Positions 8,983 through 17,441 of a stretch of DNA of 39,925 bases are shown here, in pieces. The notes below the pieces were generated by a model. The model was not told where the DNA came from. It made no database searches and saw only the letters and a program-made list of their open reading frames with translations. The stretch's first letter is position 1. The number at the start of each line of letters is the position of its first letter. This stretch comes from Candidatus Poseidonia sp. (GTDB lineage: Archaea; Thermoplasmatota; Poseidoniia; Poseidoniales; Poseidoniaceae). The stretch spans positions 119,442-159,366 of the forward strand of contig JAKMEE010000028.1 in NCBI GenBank assembly GCA_022426155.1. The letters are read 5' to 3'. Made by a program: the position numbers and the translations under genes.

Positions 8983-9029
8983 TCACCGTTCCTTCCATGC
9001 CGCCTTGGCTCATAATTCGTGTGGAGGCG

Positions 9030-9881
9030 TCATTGCGAGCCCTCATCCTGTTCTTTTGGAGTATTTTGGAGATTTGTGAGGGCTTCAATTCGCTGCTTGA
9101 CTTGAACAGGACCAGGTATGTCTTCTGCCATGTAAGCGTGCAAGCAGTCGGAAAGTACCAACATTGCACTCTCAAAGTCTTCACGGATTTCGGCTAAATC
9201 AGCAAGGCCCCAACGTGCAACCAATTGGCCGCTAAGACTTCCTAACTCCTGGGCGCGTTGTAATGAATCCTGAAAGAGGTCATTGGCAGCCCCAAATTCT
9301 CCGATAGTAGCCTGACTGTGGGCGAGATCTGCAACAGCTTCCATTTGGCCAACATGATCCTTCAATTTGTTGAGCAGTTCGAGCCGTTCGGTACCCAATG
9401 CGATGGCAGTGTCGATATCATGCCGTCGCTTCGCGACTGCAATCAAGACGGCGTAACCGTAACTCATGCCGCGGAGGTCGCCGATTTTCTCTCTCAAGCG
9501 CAGAGCTCTGGTAGCGGTGGCATGTGCCACATCGAGTGACCCTTCAGCCAATTGAATGAGCGCAATATGATGGTGCAGAGCAGCGGCTAAGGGCTCACCT
9601 TTCTCATGGGTCTCGACTTCTTCAACCAGCGAGATGAATTGTTGAAGCGAAGCCTCAATCATTTTCAAACCCTCAAAGCGAGCCCAGCCACGTTCTGTAT
9701 CATCCTCAGCGACTGTCGTCGCATGATTCATGAGACGATCCATGAGGGATGTATCGCCCAATTCCGATGCAAGGGGGAGTAAGCGTAGAGCGAGTGATGT
9801 GTTGATTCCATCCATGGCACCGCCTGCCGTGAGCATGTCCAGCACTTGTCGGGCGCGTTCCGGAGAGAGTTCGTTTTGCAC
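9030..9881 (-). CDS. TPR-repeat helical protein
   Basis: A 283-residue all-helical protein. From about residue 90 it contains TPR-like pairs, e.g. ALHHHIALIQLAEGSLDVAH, then SYGYAVLIAVAKRRHDIDTA, AVADLAHSQATIGEFGAAND and ARWGLADLAEIREDFESA, each with the small-residue/Tyr/Ala positions of TPRs. No enzymatic motif is seen. TPRs usually mediate protein contacts; here it may scaffold or regulate the pathway. The GTG at 9881 is preceded by AGGTGA with four bases of spacing, and the SDR stop lies nine bases before it, so the two are probably one transcript. Confidence 0.75.
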   Translation of the reverse strand: MQNELSPERARQVLDMLTAGGAMDGINTSLALRLLPLASELGDTSLMDRLMNHATTVAEDDTERGWARFEGLKMIEASLQQFISLVEEVETHEKGEPLAAALHHHIALIQLAEGSLDVAHATATRALRLREKIGDLRGMSYGYAVLIAVAKRRHDIDTAIALGTERLELLNKLKDHVGQMEAVADLAHSQATIGEFGAANDLFQDSLQRAQELGSLSGQLVARWGLADLAEIREDFESAMLVLSDCLHAYMAEDIPGPVQVKQRIEALTNLQNTPKEQDEGSQ

Positions 9882-9890
9882 GAAATCACC

Positions 9891-10706
9891 TCAGATTGAT
9901 CGCAACCGTCCGCCGTCAACAGCCAAACTCACGCCACGAATTCCACCGGATGCTGGAAGGGCAAGGAAGGTAATGGCACTGGCGGTTTCAAGAGGGTCAA
10001 TGAGGCGTCCAATTGGTACTTGGGCCATCCATCCAGAATGAATTTCCTGTGCACTTTTTCCTGTGCGTTCCTGAATTGAATTTGCCAGAGAACCAAGGCG
10101 GGAGGTGTCAGTAAATCCAGGAAGGACGTTGTTGATGGTGATACAAGGTGCCAATTCGTTTGAGAGAGATTTTGCCCATGATGCCATAGCGCCACGCAAG
10201 GTATTGGACAATCCGATGTTTGGGATGGGTTCCTTCACCGAAGTTGAGATGATTTGGATGATTCGTCCAAATCCTGCTCGCTCCATGCCAGGTGCCAAGG
10301 TTTTGACCAATGTGTGGGCGGCGTGGAGGTGTCGTTTGAAGGGCGCTTCAAAGTCTTCAATTTCATTTGAGAGCAACGGTCCACCCGGGGGTCCGCCAGC
10401 GTTGTTGATCAGTACGTGGACAGGACCACGCTGGGCCATCATCTCATTGACGGCCGAAGGAATTGCTTTTGTAGCTTCAAGGTCGATTGGCATGATTCCA
10501 TGAGTTCCCTTGCCGAGAAGTTCCAATTCTCCAACGAGGCGCTCCAGTGCTTCTTCATTGCGTGCGGCAACGGTCACATTTGCACCTGCTTTCGCCATCA
10601 TTTTTGCAGCAGCAGCACCGATTCCTTGACTAGCGCCGCATACCAAAACATGCTTACCCTCAAGGGAGTTGGTTGCATAGGGATAGTCATTGCCAAGCAA
10701 GTCCAT
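9891..10706 (-). CDS. Short-chain dehydrogenase/reductase family protein lacking the catalytic tyrosine
   Basis: A Rossmann-fold SDR of about 271 residues with the nucleotide motif CGASQGIG, the NNAGG motif and the C-terminal GGIRGVSLAVDGGR typical of 3-oxoacyl-ACP-reductase-like SDRs. After the conserved serine region (IISTSVKEP) the usual YxxxK is replaced by SNTLRGAM, so the catalytic Tyr is absent. A subgroup of SDRs with this replacement is known. It may bind NAD(P)H but catalyse a different reaction or be regulatory. ATG at 10706 is preferred; a TTG at 10754 would overlap the upstream hydrolase. The next gene (TPR) begins ten bases after the stop. Confidence 0.82.
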   Translation of the reverse strand: MDLLGNDYPYATNSLEGKHVLVCGASQGIGAAAAKMMAKAGANVTVAARNEEALERLVGELELLGKGTHGIMPIDLEATKAIPSAVNEMMAQRGPVHVLINNAGGPPGGPLLSNEIEDFEAPFKRHLHAAHTLVKTLAPGMERAGFGRIIQIISTSVKEPIPNIGLSNTLRGAMASWAKSLSNELAPCITINNVLPGFTDTSRLGSLANSIQERTGKSAQEIHSGWMAQVPIGRLIDPLETASAITFLALPASGGIRGVSLAVDGGRLRSI

Positions 10707-10744
10707 AGCGTTCCCACACGGCGCTATGTCATAGGGGCTTCGCT

Positions 10745-11491
10745 TCACAACCAATCAAGAATCGCATTGAGTTGAACCAACCAATCATCGCTTGCTACAT
10801 CAATGATATCGTAATGATTTCCAGGAAGCCATATCTTCTGAACGCTAGCGCCTTTTGCTTCCATCACCCTCGCATAGGTTTCAGATTGGTCCAATGGAAC
10901 ATCGACGTCTTCTTCTCCATGAAATAACAAAACCGATGTCTGAGGTGGATGATTGACTGGATTTAACTGGTCCCATATCTGTTGTGCCTCTTCGGGGGCT
11001 GAGCCGATCCATTGCCGAATAGCATCGCCTTCATCGGAGAGTTTTGAATGATCGGCACCCACCAAATCCGTGAGTGGCGCTTGAGCGATGGCCAGCCATG
11101 GTTTCCGCTCTGCCTTGGCGGCCAGAAGTAAGGCGAGCTGGCCTCCTGCGGAATGGCCCATGACCATCGAGCGAGTGATGTCGATACCAGGCAATAACGC
11201 AAGTTGGCCCCATGCCCGAAGGACATCCGAGAGAGTGTCCATCCAAACCCCAGTTTCATCGGACTTCCATCGTTTAAATTCGATATTCCAAGCAGCAACG
11301 CCTGCTTCTGCAAGATCTTCGGCGATGGGTTGCATCAAATCCAGATTGTATTGTTCCTTCCAGAACCCTCCATGAATCAACATGATGCATGGAATGCCCT
11401 GGCCTTTTTGGAAAGGAGAGGGGTCATCGGGCATGTACAGGTCAGCATGTTGCCACGCTTCAGCACCCCACTGCATGCGGTCAACGGCCAT
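10745..11491 (-). CDS. Alpha/beta hydrolase, kynurenine formamidase (arylformamidase)-like
   Basis: A 248-residue alpha/beta hydrolase. It has the oxyanion-hole motif HGGFW at 40-44, the nucleophile elbow GHSAGG with Ser114, the acid in HGEEDVDVP (Asp195) and His226 in GNHYD. The HGG(F/Y)W motif plus this short length is typical of esterases in the kynurenine formamidase group, which hydrolyse N-formylkynurenine or related aryl amides. It is the first gene of the minus-strand block, with a divergent promoter region shared with the GDSL surface protein. An amide- or ester-releasing step that feeds the ring-cleavage enzymes is an inference. Substrate assignment is uncertain because carboxylesterases share the same motifs. 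Confidence 0.8.
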   Translation of the reverse strand: MAVDRMQWGAEAWQHADLYMPDDPSPFQKGQGIPCIMLIHGGFWKEQYNLDLMQPIAEDLAEAGVAAWNIEFKRWKSDETGVWMDTLSDVLRAWGQLALLPGIDITRSMVMGHSAGGQLALLLAAKAERKPWLAIAQAPLTDLVGADHSKLSDEGDAIRQWIGSAPEEAQQIWDQLNPVNHPPQTSVLLFHGEEDVDVPLDQSETYARVMEAKGASVQKIWLPGNHYDIIDVASDDWLVQLNAILDWL

Positions 11492-11515
11492 GAGGTGAAC
11501 ACAAGGGGGGGCTCT

Positions 11516-11529
11516 ATCACGATTGTGAT
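11516..11529. promoter_or_regulatory. Palindrome ATCAC-N4-GTGAT over the -26 region of the hydrolase gene
   Basis: ATCACGATTGTGAT is a 5-bp perfect dyad with a 4-bp spacer, centred about 31 bp before the hydrolase ATG at 11491. It overlaps the weak TATA-like GTGATAGAG on the minus strand. A transcription factor bound here could control the catabolic block. The operator role is inferred from position only. Confidence 0.35.
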
Positions 11530-11545
11530 GTCAAATGTAGGCGAA

Positions 11546-11560
11546 GGCCTTTCATAGGCC
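11546..11560. promoter_or_regulatory. Palindrome GGCCT-TTCAT-AGGCC over the TATA position of the GDSL gene
   Basis: A 5-bp dyad with a 5-bp spacer. The central TTTCATAGG is about 24 bp before the GTG start at 11577, the position of a TATA box for a leaderless transcript. It could be an operator, or a coincidence within a compact promoter. Confidence 0.3.
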
Positions 11561-11576
11561 AAGTTCTAGCAGTGCC

Positions 11577-14483
11577 GTGCGTCGTCAAGCATGGCTACTC
11601 CTCATTGTTTTGCTTGCTCCGAGCATGACGCTTTCATCTGCGACCGGTGCCCGTTCGATGGAACTTGATATGACGATTGAACGGTATGACTGGTGGTCAA
11701 ATGAAACGATAGAAATCGATTTGATTCTACGCAATGCACCGTTCAACCAAATGTTGAACGCCAGTTGGATTCTCACCGATGAAGGAGGTCAAGTCTTAAC
11801 CGGTTCATCTGCTTTCCAGGCCTCTGGGACGTTCACCACGGTTACCATTCAACTCGAAGACTTCTATCGTGGCCATCATTTCCAATCTTTCTCTATTACA
11901 GTCTTTGATGAATCAAATACCTCTCTTGGCCAAGGTGACATTTCTTTCACGGTCTTTCAGCAAGTAGTGATGCCATCTGTAGGCCAACTGCTTTCTTTCG
12001 GAGACTCACTTTCAGACATGGGGAATGCCAAGGCTTCATTTCTCAACACACCCGACGTTCCACCCTATTGGCAAGGAAGATTTTCCAACGGCGAAGTATG
12101 GCTAGGGTACCTGTACGATGCGTATGGATTGACTCCATCCATCGGTTCGGGGATTTCGAGCACAGGAGATAATAGAGCGTTTGGTGGCGCACAAACAGGC
12201 AGTGGTTACGCCTACCTTGTCATCCCCAATGTGGGGTCTCAAATCACAAGTTACCTTGCCAATGTTCAATCAACCATCCCAAGCAATGCTGTTGTGAACC
12301 TTTGGGCAGGTGGAAATGATTTCCTGTACGGTACGGCAAATGCAGATACAATCGCTACCAATATGGAATCTCATATACGTCAACTCTCTACCGCAGGCGC
12401 CCAAACCTTTGTGATTCCGAATCTCCCCCCTCTCGAAGACACCCCTGAAATTCAAAGCAGAAGTTCTTCTGTCCAAACATCCATTCGTAATGAGGTGATT
12501 GATTACAACAGCCAACTCGCATCGTTAATTGTCTCGTTGCGTGCTGAACTGGGCATCAACATCTACAGCATTGATGCTTGGACGATTTTCGGAGATATCA
12601 TGCTAAACAAGGAATCTCTTGGGTTGACCAATACTCAGGATGCAGCCTGTTCGGGAGGTAGTACTTTGTTGCCTCTTCCAATCTGCAACAGTGCGAGTGC
12701 TGTGGCTTCAAATGTCGATGAATATGTGTTCTTCGACAAAGCACACCCAACTCGAATCATGCACACATTCATCGGAGCCTTTGCGATTGAATCCATTGGT
12801 TCTGCGGATACCGATGGTGATGGTATTGTGGATTCTTTTGATATCTGCCCCTGGACGGACGAACAAGAAACTCCGAACGCCCAAGGATGTGGATGGTCTC
12901 AACTTGATGATGACAACGATAGCGTCCTCAACGGAGATGATATCTGTCCGAATACCACGCTCGATACAATCGTTGACGAAAACGGGTGTTCGTCCAGTCA
13001 GCGAGATTCAGATGGGGATGGGTTGAACGATTTCTTTGACCCCTGCCCGTTCAGTCCGAATCTTTGGGACCATGATGAAGATGGTTGTGCTGATGTTGAA
13101 GACCTTGATGACGACAACGATGGGGTTCTTGATGACATGGATGCTTGCCCCCAAGGGCTCATCGGCGTGCACATCAATGATCTCGATTCGGATGGATGCG
13201 CCGATGTGGAAGACTCAGACATTGACGGTGATGGCCTTGATAACACCAACGAAGCATCGGTTGGAACCGATGAACGGAACCCAGATACCGATGCTGATGG
13301 GAGTTTGGATGGAGATGATGCCTTCCCATTGGACCCTACAGAATGGGCGGATACAGATCGGGACGGATGCGGCGATAACCGGGACGTGTTTCCTTTTAAC
13401 CCAGAAGAATGCGATGATGCGGACGAAGATGGTTATGGTGACAATCAAGATGTCTTTCCAGCAGATGAAACGGAATGGTTCGACCTCGACGAGGATGGCG
13501 TAGGTGATAATTCAGATGCGTGTCCATTTGTTTTTGGCCTGTCAGTTGATCCACAGGGGTGTCCTGACAGAGACGGAGATGGATACGCCGATACCAATGA
13601 CGCTTTTCCAAATGATGGAGATGAATGGTCAGATCGAGATGGTGATGGTTACGGTGATAATGAGGATCTCTTCCCAGACGATGAAATGGATTGGGCTGAC
13701 AAAGACAATGACTCCTATGGGGATTATCGTGACGCCTTTCCTTCCGACCCATCTGAATGGAACGATACCGATGGTGAAGGCGTAGGGGATAATGCCGATA
13801 TGTTCCCACTAGATCCCAATGAATGGAATGACTCCGATGGCGATGGTTGCGGTGATAACCAGGACGTGTATCCACTCAATCCATTCGAATGCTATGACAG
13901 TGATTTTGACGGTGTTGGTGATAATGAAGATGCGTTCCCATTGAGCGCTCTTGAATCAAAAGATTCGGACAGCGATGGAGTCGGTGACAACACCGATTTA
14001 TTCCCTAACGACCCCAAGGCTACCATTGACAGTGATGGAGATGGGGTTGCCAATGCTTACGACGCCTTTCCAAAAAGTTCACTCTTGGATTCATGGGCGG
14101 ATGTTTTCATTCGATTGCTTGGTGCATTGGGACTCATTGGCGGGACCGCATGGCTTCTCCGCCGTCAGACGATGAGCAATCAAGATACCATCGATCTCTT
14201 CACTCAAGAACATGCCTTCGAATTCAATGTTTCAAAACCGTTGAATCCACCTTCGATGGATGCATTTTCACCACCTCCTCTAGTACCCTCTGAAATTCCT
14301 CCTCTTGAGCAGTCCACAGAGTTGATTGTTCAGACTCCTCAAGAGAACTCCCTTCCAGTATCCGTCTCTTCGAATTCACTGAACATGCCAGAGAATTTTG
14401 AGGCTGATGCCTTGCATTGTGTCGACTCACCCCCCCCTACTGCCGAGGGTGGTTGGACGGATCTTGGGGACAATTGGGGTTGA
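11577..14483 (+). CDS. Giant exported GDSL lipase/esterase with calcium-binding repeat stalk and C-terminal anchor
   Basis: 968 residues. Residues 1-24 are a signal peptide (MRRQAWLLLIVLLAPSM...ATGA). A beta-rich region runs to about 130. The GDSL hydrolase domain has FGDSLSD with Ser144, the block III Asn247 in AGGND and the Asp387/His390 pair in DKAHPT, so the triad is complete. From about 410 to 834 there is an aspartate-rich DxDxDG array of thrombospondin type 3 style, expected to bind Ca2+ and form a rigid stalk. A transmembrane helix at about 843-863 is followed by RRQ and a 105-residue cytoplasmic tail rich in Pro and Ser. The enzyme would be displayed outside the cell and hydrolyse esters (lipids or acetylated glycans). 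The start is GTG at 11577, directly before the signal peptide, in a leaderless-like promoter setting. The gene is divergent from the catabolic block. Confidence 0.85.
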   Translation: MRRQAWLLLIVLLAPSMTLSSATGARSMELDMTIERYDWWSNETIEIDLILRNAPFNQMLNASWILTDEGGQVLTGSSAFQASGTFTTVTIQLEDFYRGHHFQSFSITVFDESNTSLGQGDISFTVFQQVVMPSVGQLLSFGDSLSDMGNAKASFLNTPDVPPYWQGRFSNGEVWLGYLYDAYGLTPSIGSGISSTGDNRAFGGAQTGSGYAYLVIPNVGSQITSYLANVQSTIPSNAVVNLWAGGNDFLYGTANADTIATNMESHIRQLSTAGAQTFVIPNLPPLEDTPEIQSRSSSVQTSIRNEVIDYNSQLASLIVSLRAELGINIYSIDAWTIFGDIMLNKESLGLTNTQDAACSGGSTLLPLPICNSASAVASNVDEYVFFDKAHPTRIMHTFIGAFAIESIGSADTDGDGIVDSFDICPWTDEQETPNAQGCGWSQLDDDNDSVLNGDDICPNTTLDTIVDENGCSSSQRDSDGDGLNDFFDPCPFSPNLWDHDEDGCADVEDLDDDNDGVLDDMDACPQGLIGVHINDLDSDGCADVEDSDIDGDGLDNTNEASVGTDERNPDTDADGSLDGDDAFPLDPTEWADTDRDGCGDNRDVFPFNPEECDDADEDGYGDNQDVFPADETEWFDLDEDGVGDNSDACPFVFGLSVDPQGCPDRDGDGYADTNDAFPNDGDEWSDRDGDGYGDNEDLFPDDEMDWADKDNDSYGDYRDAFPSDPSEWNDTDGEGVGDNADMFPLDPNEWNDSDGDGCGDNQDVYPLNPFECYDSDFDGVGDNEDAFPLSALESKDSDSDGVGDNTDLFPNDPKATIDSDGDGVANAYDAFPKSSLLDSWADVFIRLLGALGLIGGTAWLLRRQTMSNQDTIDLFTQEHAFEFNVSKPLNPPSMDAFSPPPLVPSEIPPLEQSTELIVQTPQENSLPVSVSSNSLNMPENFEADALHCVDSPPPTAEGGWTDLGDNWG
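13317..14075 (+). repeat. 66-bp (22-residue) tandem repeats inside the GDSL protein gene
   Basis: About eleven consecutive units follow the pattern D-(A/V/L)-F-P-x-D-P-x-E-W-x-D-x-D-x-D-G-x-G-D-N-x, each 22 codons; one unit is longer (28 residues, with ...GLSVDPQGCPDRDG). Before it lie less regular DxDxDG motifs from about 12807. This is a coding repeat; DNA identity between units is only partial, which suggests an old array under selection for the protein motif. Confidence 0.85.
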
Positions 14484-14487
14484 CTTG

Positions 14488-15174
14488 ATGTCAGAGAAAA
14501 GACTCGCTATCATCGCTTTAGTGTTGGTTGGTCTGGCCCCTACTGCGTCAATCTTGTCCTCTTTTGGCTCAGGTGATGGGTTACTTGGACAGCTCGCTTG
14601 GTTCGGTTCAAAAGTATGGATGCTGGGCCTGCCACTGCTTTGGCATTTGTCAATTGATAAGCAACCATGGTCTTGGTCAAAACCAACTCAGGGTGGATAT
14701 CGAATGGCATTTGGCATTGGTTTCTTATTCGCTGGCATTATGATTCTCGCATGGTTTCTCTTCGGTCAATCTCGAGTCGATCAAGCAGAATTTCGTTCCA
14801 CACTCGAGCCCTTTGGCCTGACTGTAGCAAGCACATACATTGCAGGGGCAATCTTTTGGACCGTGGGAAATTCTGTTCTTGAAGAATACGTCTTTCGCTG
14901 GTTTTTGGTTGAAAAGGGTGAGGTTGTTGTTGGGCCAGGTTGGCCAACAATCTTTTTGTCTGCAGGAATATTTGTTCTTCACCATTTTTTCGCTTTACAC
15001 TTCCTCGGTTTTGCTCTAACAGCGAACCTGCTGGCATGCCTCGGACTTTTCGTAGGGGGTGCAACATTCAGTTGGTTATACGTGCGTTATCGCAGTATCT
15101 GGATTCCCTACATCACCCATGCTATCTGCGATGTAGTGGTATTTGGGATCGGATGGATGCTCATTTTTGGATGA
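14488..15174 (+). CDS. CPBP/CAAX-type intramembrane metalloprotease
   Basis: A 228-residue polytopic membrane protein. The CPBP family motifs are present: EExxxR as Glu132-Glu133-Tyr-Val-Phe-Arg137, a His pair at 165-166 in FVLHHFF, and a final His211 in THAICD. These residues form the zinc-type active site of Rce1-like proteases. Six or more hydrophobic segments are visible. In prokaryotes the family is linked to surface-protein processing, bacteriocin immunity or membrane signalling; the role here is unknown. ATG at 14488 is four bases after the GDSL gene stop, which suggests co-transcription and perhaps processing of exported partners. Confidence 0.85.
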   Translation: MSEKRLAIIALVLVGLAPTASILSSFGSGDGLLGQLAWFGSKVWMLGLPLLWHLSIDKQPWSWSKPTQGGYRMAFGIGFLFAGIMILAWFLFGQSRVDQAEFRSTLEPFGLTVASTYIAGAIFWTVGNSVLEEYVFRWFLVEKGEVVVGPGWPTIFLSAGIFVLHHFFALHFLGFALTANLLACLGLFVGGATFSWLYVRYRSIWIPYITHAICDVVVFGIGWMLIFG

Positions 15175-15212
15175 AACCCATGAAGAGCACGAGGGCTCGT
15201 CGTCAACGACTT

Positions 15213-15896
15213 TCAGATGTGCTGAGGTGTGCTGATTGATTCAAAAGCACCCGGGCGAAATACCCATCGCTTCTCATCAGCATTGGAATAATATGCTTTG
15301 ACTCGGGGCTCGTTTGACATCTTCTCGTGGAAGGCAAGGAGCGAGGGATAGTTGGCGAGCATGTCGGCAGTGATTCCATCGAATTGGCCCGAGAACATCA
15401 TGAAAGTGTCCATGAACGCCTTCACATCAGCAATCGTCATCGATTCGGTCCCAGCCAACCAACCCGTTGTTGAGTTTTCAAACACCGAGGAGATGGCTTT
15501 CAGGGCCTTGTTCATGCTCCCTCCATCTGCGAACATGGCCTGTCGTGCAGCGATTTTGTCATCCAAATCATCGATGGCAAACGTTGGAGTGAAATGGCCT
15601 CGCCAACCGTTGATCACTTCAACCAATTCATCGACTTTGGCACGCATGTAAATATCGGTTGGTTCGATTCCAGCCAGTGCTCCAGTGTAACGCAAGAGTG
15701 CATTGGATTCAGCAATGATACCCTTGGGTGATCGAATGATTGGCAACAAACCCCAAGGCAATTCACCCGTCTCTTTGAGTTGTAGATATCCATCCCAGTT
15801 GACAACGGTATTTTTCCATTCAAGACCTGAAAGCTCAAGGCAAAAACGAGAAACTTCGGCAAATCCAGGTGAATCGAAATAGACTACTTCGTGCAT
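15213..15896 (-). CDS. Glutathione S-transferase-like protein
   Basis: About 227 residues. The N-terminal thioredoxin-like half (MHEVVYFDSPGFAEVSRFCL) ends with LLPIIRSPKGIIAESNALLRYTGA, where the cis-Pro preceded by hydrophobics and the ES pair followed by a helix match the GST glutathione-binding site. The second half is all-helical, including the N-cap motif region MTIADVKAFMDTF. GSTs conjugate or reduce substrates with a low-molecular-weight thiol. Most archaea lack glutathione, so the cofactor is uncertain. ATG at 15896 is chosen from the family start and a GAGGT eight bases upstream. The gene follows aspS on the same strand, 53 bp apart, with an unusual run of eight G on the plus strand in the gap. 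Confidence 0.8.
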   Translation of the reverse strand: MHEVVYFDSPGFAEVSRFCLELSGLEWKNTVVNWDGYLQLKETGELPWGLLPIIRSPKGIIAESNALLRYTGALAGIEPTDIYMRAKVDELVEVINGWRGHFTPTFAIDDLDDKIAARQAMFADGGSMNKALKAISSVFENSTTGWLAGTESMTIADVKAFMDTFMMFSGQFDGITADMLANYPSLLAFHEKMSNEPRVKAYYSNADEKRWVFRPGAFESISTPQHI

Positions 15897-15949
15897 GAAA
15901 GGTGACCTCAGGGGGGGGTTCTTGAATACTCGCATGAGGTTGGACGAGT

Positions 15950-17356
15950 TCAAGGACTCACGCGGCGGCGATCTCGTGGGAAGAGTACCGTTTCACGAAC
16001 ATTCTTTGCGCCTGTGAGTTTCATCAGGATGCGTTCAACGCCCAATCCCCATCCCGCATGAGGTGGAACTCCATGACGGAATCCTGCTACATAGAATTCA
16101 AATTCTTCTGGGTCCAACTCCATCTTTTTGAGGTTCTCAATCAACACATCCATTCGGTGTTCACGTTGACCTCCTGAGGTCAATTCATCTCGGCCGAAGT
16201 TCAGATCAAAACCACGACTCAGTTGACGACCCGTGCTTCCCATTTCTCCATCAACCTGATGGATGTAGAAGGGTTTCAAATCCATTGGCCAGCGAGGCAA
16301 GAAGTAGAATTGTGGTAAATCTTCGGCCAGTAAATCCGAATTTTCAGCATCGATGTCATCTCCCCATTCAATTGAGCCACCCTTGGCCTTGATGGTAGCA
16401 ATTGCATCGCAGTAAGACAGACGAGGGAAGGGCAGTTCCGGAACAAGTACTTCGATAGGTTCCTCGTCTTGCGTTGCTCGATAGTCATTGATGGTCTGGA
16501 TATGCTTTTGAGATTCTAAATCTTCAGAAATGGATTTCCAAATGTGGTGTATCATTCGTTCAAGGACCCCCATGACGTCATCATCGTTGGCCCATGAGCA
16601 TTCAATATCAAACGAGATAAATTCGTTGAGATGTCGGTATGTGTCGTGCTTTTCTGCTCTGAATGCAGGTCCAACTTCAAACACTCGTTCGAGGCCACCA
16701 GACATGCACAATTGCTTGAATAATTGCGGAGATTGGTTGAGGAATGCGGGTGTGTCAAAGTACATCATTGGGAAAAGATCTGTGCCTCCTTCAGTGGCGG
16801 TAGCGACGATTTTAGGCGTATGGGTTTCGAAGAATCCTTCCGTAATGAGAGCTTCTCTACCGTATTGGAGAACCTTCCCTCGTAGCCTGAACATGGCATT
16901 TACCTGTGCCCTTCTTAGGTCCAAAAAACGGTTGTCAAGGCGTGTGTCCAATGCAACATGAACGGTGTCAGTCACACCCAGGGGCAACGGCGCTTCTGCA
17001 CGGGCGATGAGATTCACATTCGTAGCTACGACTTCGTAAGCAGGAGGTGGAACAGGTTCTCCTTCCTTGGTCTTCGGCGGTCGCTTTTGTGAGACAGTTC
17101 CAGTGAATTGAAGCGTTGATTCACGAGTCATGCGTTGAACCATGTCAAGAGTCTCTTCTCCCACATTGTCTGCTTTGAGGAAAATTTGAGTCGTCCCCGT
17201 TCCGTCTCGAAGATCAACGAAACAAATAGCGCCCTTTCCACGGTTTGCTTCCATGAAGCCAGAAACAGTGACTTCTTGGTCGATTAAATCCGCTCCTAGG
17301 CGTTGGATTTCTCCAAGGGTATGTGTGCGGTATGCGGTGGGGACCCAAGTCTTCAT
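15950..17356 (-). CDS. aspS: Aspartyl-tRNA synthetase (archaeal/eukaryotic type)
   Basis: Class II aminoacyl-tRNA synthetase of 468 residues that charges tRNA-Asp (and tRNA-Asn if non-discriminating). It has an N-terminal OB-fold anticodon-binding domain (about 1-110), then the catalytic core with motif 2 FRAEKHDTYRHLNEF and motif 3 GWGLGVERILMKLTG. FETHTPKI and the absence of the bacterial GAD insertion fix it as the archaeal type. It is divergent from metK across a 157-bp gap. Whether it also charges tRNA-Asn cannot be decided here. Confidence 0.95.
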   Translation of the reverse strand: MKTWVPTAYRTHTLGEIQRLGADLIDQEVTVSGFMEANRGKGAICFVDLRDGTGTTQIFLKADNVGEETLDMVQRMTRESTLQFTGTVSQKRPPKTKEGEPVPPPAYEVVATNVNLIARAEAPLPLGVTDTVHVALDTRLDNRFLDLRRAQVNAMFRLRGKVLQYGREALITEGFFETHTPKIVATATEGGTDLFPMMYFDTPAFLNQSPQLFKQLCMSGGLERVFEVGPAFRAEKHDTYRHLNEFISFDIECSWANDDDVMGVLERMIHHIWKSISEDLESQKHIQTINDYRATQDEEPIEVLVPELPFPRLSYCDAIATIKAKGGSIEWGDDIDAENSDLLAEDLPQFYFLPRWPMDLKPFYIHQVDGEMGSTGRQLSRGFDLNFGRDELTSGGQREHRMDVLIENLKKMELDPEEFEFYVAGFRHGVPPHAGWGLGVERILMKLTGAKNVRETVLFPRDRRRVSP

Positions 17357-17441
17357 GGGCGGTGGGTTTCGGCGGAGAACATGAAGGATTCGGATGGCCT
17401 CTCAGCGGGCTTCAATTCTCATTGGGTCTAACGCACCCTAA

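Noticed and set aside
562-11491. Rut-type pyrimidine degradation (LLM monooxygenase, RidA and alpha/beta hydrolase together)
   Set aside because: There is no RutB-like isochorismatase-type amidohydrolase or flavin reductase, and the LigB dioxygenase pair and HMSDH-type ALDH do not belong to it.
13036-13875. Long open frames in other reading frames of the repeat array (e.g. 13036-13503, 13396-13875)
   Set aside because: They are by-products of the repeated GAT/GAC codons.
15911-15918. Run of eight G as a phase-variable tract
   Set aside because: It lies between aspS and the GST gene, outside both coding regions; one genome cannot show variability.
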